Made by a program: the position numbers and the translations under genes. A DNA stretch of 64,000 bases, from assembly GCF_000285495.1 (NCBI RefSeq), contig NZ_HE610978.1:457718-521717 (forward strand), given 5' to 3'. This DNA is from Oceanobacillus massiliensis str. N'diop. Its GTDB lineage: Bacteria; Bacillota; Bacilli; Bacillales; Amphibacillaceae. Below the pieces are notes generated by a model, which saw only the letters and a program-made list of their open reading frames with translations, was not told where the DNA came from and did no database searches. This document shows positions 16,934 through 24,846 of this stretch, in pieces. How positions within the stretch are numbered: the first letter of the stretch is position 1; each line of letters starts with the position of its first letter.

Positions 16934-17602
16934 TTATTTTCCTGTACCTGGGCCACCACCACGAAAAGTAGTGCTGCCACGATTTGGCGTTCCCATTCCA
17001 CTACCGGACGTTTTGCCGGTATACCCTCCATAACAGTCTGCTGTCTGACATGTACGGGACATGCTGCTGCTCCAATTGTTGCCGAATAGACTATCGAGCA
17101 TCCGGATTGTAAAATATGTACTCAAGAAACTTGGGGAATAATTTCTTTCCACAAATGCTTCCTCAGCGACTTCAATCAACAGCACATTTTTATCATCTTC
17201 ACTTGGTTTTAATGTAACGAAGTAGCCAGGATAGATAAATATTTGCTGATTATCGACAACCTCACTTGTTTCTTCGGGCTCTGCAGCTGAAGTAATGACA
17301 CTTGCAAGCTCTTCAAGTTCGAATTGTGCTGTAGCATAAATCTGCGCCGTGCTCTCTTCGCCAGCAACCGTGTCCATTAATGAAAAATGACTTGCAATGA
17401 TTGCATCAATCTGGTCACTTGGACTAGCTTGTATCGATGAAATGATTTCATCTGCCGGAAGCTCTTCTGGCACATCTTCTGCCGTAATTGTTATTTCTTG
17501 ATCCATTCCTCGATTGACACCACTTGTAAAAGGGGATGAGCAAGCACTTAACACGAAGACCATTAGTAAAAATCCAATAAGTAACATCCATCTTTTTGGC
17601 AA
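16934..17602 (-). CDS. DUF4247 lipoprotein
   Basis: A 222-aa secreted lipoprotein: signal peptide with lipobox LSAC (Cys about residue 21), an acidic linker, and the DUF4247 domain including PGYFVTLKPSEDDKNVLLIEV and RNYSPSFLSTYF. The C-terminal 40 residues are Gly, Ser and Thr rich and end in GGGPGTGK, probably disordered. Start is TTG preceded by GAGAGGGGGA. Function unknown; co-transcription with PspA and DUF350 suggests an outer-face sensor or partner. Confidence 0.88.
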   Translation of the reverse strand: MPKRWMLLIGFLLMVFVLSACSSPFTSGVNRGMDQEITITAEDVPEELPADEIISSIQASPSDQIDAIIASHFSLMDTVAGEESTAQIYATAQFELEELASVITSAAEPEETSEVVDNQQIFIYPGYFVTLKPSEDDKNVLLIEVAEEAFVERNYSPSFLSTYFTIRMLDSLFGNNWSSSMSRTCQTADCYGGYTGKTSGSGMGTPNRGSTTFRGGGPGTGK

Positions 17603-17671
17603 CGATATCCCCCTCTCCCATGAAAAATTCGGGAGCAGTTAGCAAACTGCCCCCATTCAAATATTGATTGC

Positions 17672-18337
17672 TTATTTACCCATTTTAGCTTTCAATGCTG
17701 CCAGTTCATCATCGACATCATTTTTAGTCAGATCCTCAAATTCATCATCTAAGGTTCTGCTTGCCTGTGAAAGGTCCTCGCTTGTATCTGCTTCTGCTTC
17801 AAACTGCATTACTTTTTCTTCCATTCGTTCAAATCCCTGTTTGGAAGCATCGTTCCCAATCGAAGACATGGTTCGATTCATTTTTGTTCTTGTTTTTGCA
17901 GACTCTGCACGTGCTTTCAGCGAATCCTTTTTCAATTTCATTTCCTGGTATTCCTTTTTCATTTCATCCAATTTACTGCGAAGCATATCAGCGTCGCTTT
18001 TTGCACGTTCCCATGACTCATTTAATGTTGCAGCAGTTGCTTCATGATCTTTCTTATCCTGCAGTGCACGTTTTGCCAGGTCGTCATTTCCTGCTTCAAT
18101 GGCCTGTTCAGCTTGTTTCTGCCTCTTCTCCACTAAAGCAAGTGCATCATTGGCTTTACGCTTTAGCATTTTTTCATTGGCAATCTGCTTTGCTACAGCA
18201 CCCTCTACTTCTCGGATATCTTCACCCATATCGCGCATGAACTGATCCAGCATTTTCACCGGATCTTCTGCCTTATCCAGCATGGAATTTAATTCTGAGC
18301 TTACTACTGTCTTCAAACGTCCAAAAAACTTAAACAT
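17672..18337 (-). CDS. pspA: PspA/IM30 family envelope-stress protein
   Basis: A 221-aa protein that is almost entirely alpha-helical coiled coil, with N-terminal amphipathic helix (FKFFGRLKTVVSSELNSM) followed by DKAEDPVKMLDQFMRDM, typical of PspA/ESCRT-III-like proteins. It binds damaged or stressed membrane from the cytoplasmic side and polymerises there. The best Bacillus comparison is YdjF (PspA), which belongs to the sigma-W regulon; a sigma-W promoter is found upstream of this operon at 18918-18945. It is 27 bp downstream of the DUF4178 gene. Confidence 0.94.
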   Translation of the reverse strand: MFKFFGRLKTVVSSELNSMLDKAEDPVKMLDQFMRDMGEDIREVEGAVAKQIANEKMLKRKANDALALVEKRQKQAEQAIEAGNDDLAKRALQDKKDHEATAATLNESWERAKSDADMLRSKLDEMKKEYQEMKLKKDSLKARAESAKTRTKMNRTMSSIGNDASKQGFERMEEKVMQFEAEADTSEDLSQASRTLDDEFEDLTKNDVDDELAALKAKMGK

Positions 18338-18364
18338 ATAATCTCCTCCTAAATAATTTTAATT

Positions 18365-18874
18365 TTAAAATGAACCTGCTATAATCTTAATCTCATATGC
18401 CGCGATGGAATAACCGATGCTTGCTTCCACTTCCGTCCCCCACGATTCCAGGCTGATAAATCTTTCCTCGCCCTCATCTGCATATTCAGCATAATGGCTC
18501 TCCAGCCCTTGCAGATTAGCGTTTCTTCCTTCCCCGATAATTCTGGCTGTACCTTGTTCATCCAGATGGAAGGTCTTGTTCTCATACTCTAATTGCTTTG
18601 GATATGGTGCTGACACCGGCAGCTGAATCTTCTTATAGATGCCAAGTTCAAGTTCATCATCCATTTCAGCCGATAGCCAGAGTGTATCATTGCCTTCCAA
18701 TAACTGATAGGCAAACCATTCATAGCCGCCATCACGATACGTTATTTTTCCCACTACCTCAAAATCCCTCAGGTCATAAGTAAGGATATCGCCGACCTTG
18801 ATCGATAATGGTGTTCTATCTTTTGGAACCGGCTTGTTATCTTTCTTAGAAAAAATACTGGAAAACAGACCCAT
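18365..18874 (-). CDS. DUF4178 protein, first gene of psp operon
   Basis: A 169-aa soluble protein beginning MGLFSSIFSKK and containing the DUF4178 core (LTYDLRDFEVVGKITYRDGG, about 38-57, and later beta strands). Start chosen at 18874 because GAGGTGA is well placed before it; an in-frame codon at 18898 has no such site. The domain is a small beta-barrel-like fold of unknown function found in PspA-associated operons. First gene after a sigma-W promoter, so probably induced by wall or membrane damage. Confidence 0.9.
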   Translation of the reverse strand: MGLFSSIFSKKDNKPVPKDRTPLSIKVGDILTYDLRDFEVVGKITYRDGGYEWFAYQLLEGNDTLWLSAEMDDELELGIYKKIQLPVSAPYPKQLEYENKTFHLDEQGTARIIGEGRNANLQGLESHYAEYADEGEERFISLESWGTEVEASIGYSIAAYEIKIIAGSF

Positions 18875-18917
18875 TTGTTCACCTCGCCCATCATGCAATT
18901 TCTATGTTTCCCTAGGT

Positions 18918-18945
18918 AATACGGTTTACACTGAAAAAGGTTTCA
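18918..18945 (-). promoter_or_regulatory. Sigma-W (ECF) promoter for the psp operon
   Basis: Minus strand reads TGAAAC, a 16-nt spacer, then CGTATT. This is an exact match to the sigma-W consensus TGAAAC-N16-CGTA. The predicted start site is about 35-40 nt upstream of the DUF4178 ATG. Confidence 0.88.
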
Positions 18946-19029
18946 AGTAAACTGAAAAAACTTTAAAGGATGAAATAATTCATTCATTTGTTATACTTAT
19001 TGTAGTATAAAAAGATGAGGTGGACACGT

Positions 19030-20127
19030 ATGAACTCCCGAATTGAAAATTTATCCGAACAGCTTAAGAAAAATAACCTGGATAGTGCACTCGTTACATC
19101 AAAGGCAAACTTTTATTATGTGAGCAACTATTATACAGATCCGCACGAGCGTGTGATTGCCGTTTATGTAAGCAACAACCTTGACCCGATCATGGTGGTT
19201 CCAAAGATGGAAGCAGAAGATGCGAAGGCGGCAGGATGGTCTGGAGCGATAATCAGCTACTATGATCACGAGGACCCATGGCAGCTGCTGCTTGACTATT
19301 TGAATAAGAACGATAAGGTTCCACAATCAATCGGACTTGAACATGATCACATAACACTGGAACGCTTTGAAGCAATTAAACGGATACTTCCGAACACAGC
19401 TATTTTCGATGCAAAAGAAATACTTGCTGATTTGCGTGTCGTGAAAAACAAGAAAGAATATACACTTCTAAAACAAGCAGCAGCACTTGCTGATTTCGGT
19501 ATCGAAACAGGAGTCATGGCCATTGCTGAAGGTGTGACCGAGCTTGAACTTATCGCAAAGATTGAATATGAGCTGAAGAAACAGGGTGTGCAGGAAATGT
19601 CATTTAATACGATGGCACTTGCCGGTGCAAAAACAGCCTCTCCGCATGGAACACCATCAACAATCGGAGTCAAACCTGGAGACCTTGTCTTATTCGACCT
19701 AGGTGTCATCTTTGAGGGCTATTGTTCAGATATTACCAGAACCGTTGCCTTTAAATCGATTACTGATGAACAGAAAACAATCTATGAGACGGTTCTGGAA
19801 GCAGAACTTCGCGCCATCAACGCTTCTGTTCCAAAGACAGCTGTCGGACAGATTGATTTCACAGCACGTGATATTATTGGAAAAGCAGGCTACGGTGAAT
19901 ACTTCACACACCGAATCGGGCACGGTCTCGGGATTGAAACACATGAATATCCGTCCATGCACAGCAATAATGAGCTCGCTCTTAAACCAGGCATGTGCTA
20001 TACGATTGAACCAGGCATCTACGTGCCGAATATCGGCGGGGTCCGGATTGAGGATATGATTTTTATGACAGACAAAGGCGCAGAAGTAATGACTGCCTAT
20101 CCTAAGGAATTACAGATTATTGACTGA
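19030..20127 (+). CDS. M24 family metallopeptidase, Xaa-Pro dipeptidase type
   Basis: A 365-aa cytoplasmic aminopeptidase-P/prolidase-family enzyme: creatinase N-terminal domain (about 5-130) and M24 pita-bread catalytic domain (about 140-360). Five metal ligands are visible in order: Asp in VLFDLGV, Asp in CSDITRT, His in HRIGHGLG, Glu in YTIEPGI and Glu in VRIEDM. It releases N-terminal residues next to proline. Start at 19030 because GAGGTGG precedes it; the frame opens at 19015. It resembles B. subtilis YkvY/YqhT-type dipeptidases; the exact substrate is not determined. Confidence 0.9.
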   Translation: MNSRIENLSEQLKKNNLDSALVTSKANFYYVSNYYTDPHERVIAVYVSNNLDPIMVVPKMEAEDAKAAGWSGAIISYYDHEDPWQLLLDYLNKNDKVPQSIGLEHDHITLERFEAIKRILPNTAIFDAKEILADLRVVKNKKEYTLLKQAAALADFGIETGVMAIAEGVTELELIAKIEYELKKQGVQEMSFNTMALAGAKTASPHGTPSTIGVKPGDLVLFDLGVIFEGYCSDITRTVAFKSITDEQKTIYETVLEAELRAINASVPKTAVGQIDFTARDIIGKAGYGEYFTHRIGHGLGIETHEYPSMHSNNELALKPGMCYTIEPGIYVPNIGGVRIEDMIFMTDKGAEVMTAYPKELQIID

Positions 20128-20128
20128 C

Positions 20129-20161
20129 AAAGAAAGAGCACTCCGGAGTGCTCTTTCTTTA
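20129..20161. terminator. Bidirectional terminator between M24 peptidase and ald
   Basis: A perfect 32-bp palindrome (AAAGAAAGAGCACTCC plus its complement) between convergent genes, T-rich at both ends. Confidence 0.9.
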
Positions 20162-20167
20162 TGGCTA

Positions 20168-21286
20168 TTATTTACGCAATAATACATTTGCATCAGCAAA
20201 TGCCAGCCCATGTGCGTCAGCTACAGCCTGATAGGTTACATAACCATCAAGTGTATTGATCCCTTTCAGTAATGCTTCATTGTCCAAACACGCTTGCCTA
20301 TAGCCTTTATTAGCCAATTGCAGTGCATATGGAACCGTCACATTAGTGAGTCCAATCGTTGATGTCCGCGGTACAGCACCTGGCATATTGGCTACCGTAT
20401 AATGCAGCACACCGTGTTTTGTAAATGTTGGGTCATCATGCGTGGTAATCCGGTCACTGGTGGCGAAGTTTCCTCCCTGGTCGATCGCAACATCCACAAC
20501 AACTGAGCCTTCAGACATCTTTGTCACCATTTCTTCCGTTACCAGTTTCGGTGCTCTCGCTCCCGGAATCAATACAGAACCGATAACAAGATCCGATTCT
20601 TCTACAGCCTCCTGGATATTGAGTGAATTGGAAATTAACGTATTGATGGATGAGCCGAATATATCATCCAGCTGCCGTAACCGATCCGGGTTCAAATCAA
20701 TGATTGTAACATCGGCTCCGAGTCCGATTGCCACTTTAGCCGCATTCGTTCCGACAACACCACCACCGATAATCGTTACCTTGCCCCGTTTGACTCCCGG
20801 AATACCCGAGAGAATGATTCCTTTTCCACCTTTTGGTTTTTCAAGGAATTGAGCACCGATTTGCGTTGCCATCCTTCCTGCAACTTCACTCATTGGAGTC
20901 AAGAGGGGGAGCGAACGGTTAGGAAGCTGAACCGTCTCATAGGCAATTCCAACCACCTTCTTCTCGATTAGTGCTTTTGTCACTTCAGGTTCATTAGCTA
21001 GATGCAAATATGTAAATAAAATCTGGCCCTCATAGAAGTATTTAAATTCCTCATGTAATGGTTCTTTTACTTTCATCACCATTTCCTGTGACCAGGCTTC
21101 TTTTGGGCTGTCAACAATGAATGCTCCTGCCGCTTCATACTGCTCGTCTGTAAAATTGGAACCAAGGCCAGCATCTTTCTCTACGTAAACCTCATGTCCA
21201 GCGTCCTTCAATGTCTGCACACCAGATGGAGCCATTGCAACCCTGTTCTCATTGTTCATGATTTCTTTAGGTATTCCTATTCTCAT
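20168..21286 (-). CDS. ald: Alanine dehydrogenase
   Basis: A 372-aa NAD-dependent enzyme that converts L-alanine to pyruvate and ammonium; used for alanine catabolism and during sporulation or germination in Bacillus. N-terminal [17 protein letters not shown], catalytic Lys region, Rossmann motif [14 protein letters not shown] (about 173-186) and the C-terminal AdhAlaDh domain are intact and full length. Monocistronic; the nearest minus-strand gene upstream is a 52-aa ORF that has its own terminator at 21375-21407. Confidence 0.97.
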   Translation of the reverse strand: MRIGIPKEIMNNENRVAMAPSGVQTLKDAGHEVYVEKDAGLGSNFTDEQYEAAGAFIVDSPKEAWSQEMVMKVKEPLHEEFKYFYEGQILFTYLHLANEPEVTKALIEKKVVGIAYETVQLPNRSLPLLTPMSEVAGRMATQIGAQFLEKPKGGKGIILSGIPGVKRGKVTIIGGGVVGTNAAKVAIGLGADVTIIDLNPDRLRQLDDIFGSSINTLISNSLNIQEAVEESDLVIGSVLIPGARAPKLVTEEMVTKMSEGSVVVDVAIDQGGNFATSDRITTHDDPTFTKHGVLHYTVANMPGAVPRTSTIGLTNVTVPYALQLANKGYRQACLDNEALLKGINTLDGYVTYQAVADAHGLAFADANVLLRK

Positions 21287-21374
21287 TCTATTGCCTCCCC
21301 TAAGCCTGTATATGTATTCGGAACATTTGAAGATATTTGCAATTTAATTGTATCAGATGATTTTGCAAAAAGCA

Positions 21375-21407
21375 CCATAAAATAAACAGGGAGAATTCTC
21401 CCTGTTT
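21375..21407 (-). terminator. Terminator after the 52-aa gene
   Basis: A perfect 24-bp palindrome, AAACAGGGAGAA plus complement (21384-21407), followed on the minus strand by ATTTTAT. It lies 22 bp after the small gene's stop. Confidence 0.85.
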
Positions 21408-21429
21408 AGGATGAAGCTTTGTTTTCTGT

Positions 21430-21588
21430 TCAATTTTTGCGGTTATTGAAGGTATGGATGTTCTTGTTGTTATGCAGCTGTTCGACAACACCGCTTTGAT
21501 AGCTTTCAATCAATTGGTTGCGTACTGCGTCAACACCTTTGTCATCTTCAAAAAAGTTGCGTATTTTCCCTTCTTTTTTAGACAACAT
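21430..21588 (-). CDS. Conserved-looking small basic protein, 52 aa
   Basis: A 52-aa ORF, MLSKKEGKIRNFFEDDKGVD at the start, ending HTFNNRKN. Support comes from an excellent ribosome-binding site (GGAGGTGAT, 5 nt before ATG) and an efficient terminator 22 bp downstream. The composition is polar and charged with no TM or signal peptide. I do not recognise the family. It fills the otherwise empty gap between ald and the universal stress gene and is transcribed on its own. Confidence 0.75.
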   Translation of the reverse strand: MLSKKEGKIRNFFEDDKGVDAVRNQLIESYQSGVVEQLHNNKNIHTFNNRKN

Positions 21589-21710
21589 TCATCACCTCCA
21601 TACAAGTATTATGTCCATTTTTCTGTTGGGATGATGTTAAAAATATTGCCAATTCTGGATTGTTGGGTTGTGATATAGGGTATATAATAGTAGTGAAAGG
21701 GGAGATATAT

Positions 21711-22139
21711 ATGGAATATAAAAACATTCTTGTTGCAGTAGATGGTTCAGAGGCTGCTGAAAAGGCTTTTCAAAAATCCTTGGATATCGCTAAGCGAAAC
21801 CAAGCCCGTCTGATTCTTGCGCACGTGATTGATTCTCGCACATTTGCCACTGCCGAGGCATATGATCGTACACTTTCCGAAAGATCGGAGGAATATGCGG
21901 CAGAATTACTTGATTCTTATGTGGATAATGCAAAAGCTGCCGGATTAAATAATTTGGTAAGATGTGTAGAATATGGTTCCCCTAAAGTTAAAATCGCTAA
22001 AGATATTGCTGATAACTTCCAATCAGATCTGATTATTTGCGGTGCTACTGGAATGAATGCAGTAGAACGTTTCCTTATTGGCAGTATCTCCGAAAACATT
22101 ATAAGGTATGCATCCTGTGATGTTCTGGTCGTCCGTTAA
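21711..22139 (+). CDS. Universal stress protein (UspA family)
   Basis: A 142-aa UspA-fold protein with strand-loop NILVAVDGSEAAEKA at the N-terminus and the ATP-binding motif G-x2-G-x9-G-S complete (GATGMNAVERFLIGS, about 114-128). It is therefore of the ATP-binding type. Start at 21711 (AAAGGGGAG upstream); the frame opens at 21660. B. subtilis paralogues are YxiE and NhaX; the specific stress is unknown. Before the element integrated, the next gene was ackA on the opposite strand. Confidence 0.93.
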   Translation: MEYKNILVAVDGSEAAEKAFQKSLDIAKRNQARLILAHVIDSRTFATAEAYDRTLSERSEEYAAELLDSYVDNAKAAGLNNLVRCVEYGSPKVKIAKDIADNFQSDLIICGATGMNAVERFLIGSISENIIRYASCDVLVVR

Positions 22140-22304
22140 TGGTAAGATCAGCGCTGCAGGAAAACCTGCAGTGCTGTGGCTGTTCCATGGCGCTGATGGA
22201 TCAGCTTCCATTCATAATTCATGCTCCATCTAGCCTCCAGCATCAAATCGGCTGTGTCTTTTGTTGCAGCAGACAGTGAACCCCTTCTTTTTCTCCTCAT
22301 ATTT

Positions 22305-22347
22305 AAAAAAGGCCTTGCTCGCATATGCGGCAAGGACCTTCTTTTTT
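22305..22347. terminator. Former bidirectional terminator of usp and ackA
   Basis: AAAAAAGGCCTTGC ... GGCAAGGACCTTCTTTTTT forms a bulged hairpin with T runs on both strands. It sits 2 bp outside the left attachment repeat. In the unoccupied chromosome it would have ended ackA (minus strand); the inserted element now separates ackA from it by 15.6 kb. Confidence 0.75.
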
Positions 22348-22349
22348 CA

Positions 22350-22436
22350 TTATTTGCTTAAACGTACCGTATCCCTTGCAATCATTACTTCTTCATTAGT
22401 AGGTATAATAATTACTTTAACCGGTGAGTGCGGATA
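22350..22436. repeat. Left attachment-site direct repeat (ackA 3' end remnant)
   Basis: 87 bp identical to 37943-38029. It encodes the last 28 codons and stop of acetate kinase on the minus strand, without the rest of the gene. The host side is the usp-ackA terminator and the inner side is element DNA. Confidence 0.95.
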
Positions 22437-22530
22437 CGCTCAAACCCTTAATATAACTGACTTTTTTCTATGTAATTAATTCTAATATAGCAAACTTGTC
22501 TTGGTTATTCAAGGGTTTTGTCATATGTTT

Positions 22531-23130
22531 TTAGGCAGATTGTGCTACCCATTCCATGGTAAATATCCGTAATCCTGATTGAAGCAAATTAATATCAACT
22601 ACACGATAATTATGATTGATAATAGAATGTTCACTTGTCATAGCAATCAATGCTGTAACTTCATTATCAGGCATGATAATCTTGATACGTGTTTCTGGCA
22701 TGACGATTTGACCACTTGTCAATGTTGGACTACCTTCTTGGAATGCTACACATGGCAATTCTTCTGTCAACTCTCCGGGTTCAATAATCCATATCGGGCT
22801 GCCATGTCTATCAACTTCTTCATAGTATCCGTCAGAATAATACGTATAAGTAAATGTATTAGTCATTGGACGAATAGTTGCCTTATACTCATAAGAACGT
22901 TTGCTTTGAATATCAGTTATAATAAGGTACTTTACGCCTTCGTAAGCAATCACATCTCCACGTTTAATTTTAAAATTAGTGTGGATACTCTTATCATCAA
23001 AATTTGGAAGTGAATCAGATACCTTTGAATTGGTTAAAATTGCCTTTCTTGTTACAGTTTCTATATTTAATCTTATTGGTACACCAAACTCCTGAATCAA
23101 TTGGTTAAAATCTTCTGTGAACATTTGCAT
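22531..23130 (-). CDS. Phage head closure / head-tail joining protein, putative
   Basis: A 199-aa protein (MQMFTEDFNQLIQEFGVPIR at the start) that looks like a head-tail stopper: small beta-rich protein, preceded in gene order by portal-side genes. It contains KRGDVIAYEGVKYLIITDIQ (about 57-76) and YEYKATIRPMTNTF, a pattern seen in uncharacterised structural proteins of Bacillus phages. It is the last element gene before the left repeat. No direct assignment to a defined family is possible; role inferred from neighbours. Confidence 0.55.
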   Translation of the reverse strand: MQMFTEDFNQLIQEFGVPIRLNIETVTRKAILTNSKVSDSLPNFDDKSIHTNFKIKRGDVIAYEGVKYLIITDIQSKRSYEYKATIRPMTNTFTYTYYSDGYYEEVDRHGSPIWIIEPGELTEELPCVAFQEGSPTLTSGQIVMPETRIKIIMPDNEVTALIAMTSEHSIINHNYRVVDINLLQSGLRIFTMEWVAQSA

Positions 23131-23188
23131 TTCTCCTTTCTGTTAAAAATAAAAAAGTGTTAAAATCACCCCCTTTTTCTGATAGCCA

Positions 23189-23287
23189 TAGCACCCTATT
23201 TTCCCATGATCGACATATAGTAAATTAGCCATTTTTAGGGGTATTTTAGCCATTTGAGAAAAAGGGAAAATAGGAAAGAAGGTGCTA
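23189..23287. repeat. Long inverted repeat between two element genes
   Basis: TAGCACC (23189-23195) with GGTGCTA (23281-23287) and CCTATTTTCCC (23195-23205) with GGGAAAATAGG (23264-23274), a 17-bp interrupted stem around a 58-nt loop that contains two TTAGCCATTT copies. Two AGGAAATAAGG copies follow. The gap 23131-23365 holds no gene. Confidence 0.7.
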
Positions 23288-23365
23288 CATCAATCTTTCT
23301 ACAGGAAATAAGGGGAATTGTCAGGAAATAAGGAATGACTAAAAAATCATGTTAAATTTAACACC

Positions 23366-23710
23366 TTATTTATCAAACAACATAAATGTATTTGAGTTAA
23401 GTGATGCTTGTTCATCTGTTTTTAATTTGCGTATTTTATATTCTAATTGGTTAATCCTGTTTTGAATATTAGTAGCAAAATCTGATACAGTCATATCCTC
23501 ATGCTTAATATTTTTAAGTGTAGATGGTGAGTTAGCAATTGATTCCAATACAGATAATGCAGATTTATAAATATTACGCTTATTTGTATGTGATTGAGCA
23601 TTGTATTCTTGATGTGGAGACAAGTCATTTTCTTCTAAGTAGACAACCAATTCAGATTGATCTAATGTGATACCTTTTGTTTCCATTTCAAGACGTTGTA
23701 TATTGTTCAT
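23366..23710 (-). CDS. Phage protein of unknown function (114 aa)
   Basis: A 114-aa helical, hydrophilic protein with C-terminal coiled-coil-like NRINQLEYKIRKLKTDEQ. GAGGAG stands 8 nt before its ATG, so translation is well supported. It sits between a membrane protein and the head closure-like gene. Connector or head-completion proteins have this size and helical content, but no motif proves it. Confidence 0.6.
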   Translation of the reverse strand: MNNIQRLEMETKGITLDQSELVVYLEENDLSPHQEYNAQSHTNKRNIYKSALSVLESIANSPSTLKNIKHEDMTVSDFATNIQNRINQLEYKIRKLKTDEQASLNSNTFMLFDK

Positions 23711-23733
23711 TTAATCACTCCTCTTTATGGCAA

Positions 23734-23762
23734 TAAAAAAGAATCACTTATTTTAGTGATTC
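23734..23762 (-). terminator. Terminator within the element after 23834-24103 gene
   Basis: GAATCACT (23741-23748) pairs with AGTGATTC (23755-23762), with seven T/A-pairs of tail on the minus strand. The TAA of the frameshifted extension (23748-23861) lies in the loop side, as is common for genuine gene ends. Confidence 0.8.
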
Positions 23763-23861
23763 ATGAATTGCATCTATTTTCTTTTTAATTTCTTGATACT
23801 CTTCTTCTGTAAATGTTATTCGCCATTCTTTAATTATGGATAAAAATCCGTACCACCATAA
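23748..23861 (-). other. Possible -1-frame C-terminal extension of the 89-aa membrane protein
   Basis: A frame without ATG, GTG or TTG start overlaps the end of the 89-aa gene in the -1 frame and reads LSIIKEWRITFTEEEYQEI then KKKIDAIHESLK before a stop inside the terminator hairpin. The composition looks like protein. Either a programmed or mutational frameshift at the GATTTTTATC run joins it to the 89-aa ORF, or it is a relic. Confidence 0.4.
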
Positions 23862-24103
23862 TTATCTTTCAACCAATCATCGTCTGTTATAGATGGATTA
23901 TTATCATAAATCCTAAAATTATCGCTCATTCCATGTAGATAGATTGCTAAAAAGAATACAAAGAAAATAACAATAGGTAAAGAGGACAGTATTATAGCGA
24001 ACCAATTAGTTTTCAAATTCTTCTTTTCAGCATCTTTTTTAAATACATAGTAAATACCAAAAATTATTACCGCAGGAATACCAATTAGTAATATAAATAG
24101 CAT
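23834..24103 (-). CDS. Small two-TM membrane protein in the element (89 aa)
   Basis: Two hydrophobic segments (about 1-20 and 34-54), the second followed by a polar acidic tail (SDNFRIYDNN...). Could be a superinfection or lysis-related membrane protein, but nothing identifies it. Its stop falls inside another well-formed frame (see 23748-23861), so the C-terminus is uncertain. A 743-bp geneless stretch precedes it. Confidence 0.55.
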   Translation of the reverse strand: MLFILLIGIPAVIIFGIYYVFKKDAEKKNLKTNWFAIILSSLPIVIFFVFFLAIYLHGMSDNFRIYDNNPSITDDDWLKDNYGGTDFYP

Positions 24104-24309
24104 GATATTATAACACCCCTATTAGATTATTATTTTTGAATCATCTAAGGTGCCGTTACCATTTTACCATAAATTTCTATTAAGCCATCCGTATTACCCA
24201 ATTATTTTTATTATTAATAAAGTTGATATAATATAATGGATATCCTATATTTTTTCTGGGCGAGCACAATTTGATATGCTAGGGGGCAGGCAAGGCATAG
24301 GGGGGTGAA

Positions 24310-24447
24310 ATGGTTGTAAATATAGATTGCATAGAGTATACAGTCAAAGTTGAATTTGCTTCCTATAATCTTTATTATGTATTCTCCAGAATATTCACAT
24401 TACGCTTGTATCCCATGCCCAGCACAGTTTGTACTTTAAATAAGTAG
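24310..24447 (+). CDS. Possible 45-aa ORF, plus strand
   Basis: MVVNIDCIEYTVKVEFASYN at the start, 45 aa in all. Its only support is a strong purine-rich site (AGGGGGGTGAA) directly before the ATG. It would be the only plus-strand gene inside the element's structural region. No family recognised; it may be chance. Confidence 0.25.
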   Translation: MVVNIDCIEYTVKVEFASYNLYYVFSRIFTLRLYPMPSTVCTLNK

Positions 24448-24448
24448 A

Positions 24449-24526
24449 TTACTAATAGTAGGGATTAGGCAATGTCAGTATGCATAGTATCGTAGTATTG
24501 ATACAACCTATATTTACTATTAGTAA
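24449..24526. repeat. Inverted repeat TTACTAATAGTA, 54 bp apart
   Basis: Perfect 12-bp arms at 24449-24460 and 24515-24526. Inside is a smaller GTATC ... GATAC pair, so the whole 78 bp can fold into a two-tier hairpin or cruciform. Confidence 0.7.
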
Positions 24527-24846
24527 CCACTTTAATTAATGCATAAAATACTGTATAAAAGTTTGATTTTAACTAGAAATATGTGTCGTATAATTATCAT
24601 TATGTAGACATTGGTATAAAATAGTACAGTTGTTCCCCTAAAAAGTGTATAACAGAACTCCCGAAACATCACTGGCTCTTGTGTGATTCCTGTGTAATAC
24701 TTTAGTACGCTAAAGTGTTAACGTAACAGGCGAAAAAATTTCAACATATTTTATTCTATTCATCTATCCCCACTAAATCAACACTTTTCCCTAATCCTGA
24801 TTCCCACCAAATCGGCTATAACAGAACCATCATAATGTGACTGGCA

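Larger units (their letters stand above)
24104..24846. other. 743-bp non-coding stretch with two stem-loops
   Basis: Very AT-rich. Contains a 12-bp inverted repeat (24449-24526), a 10-bp stem with one G-U pair (24697-24719, ACTTTAG-TACG-CTAAAGT core) and a purine-rich GGGGGCAGG/AGGGGGGTG patch (24281-24306). Only one short ORF is plausible (24310-24447). It precedes the last three minus-strand genes, so it may hold their promoter, or an origin or packaging site. Confidence 0.5.
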
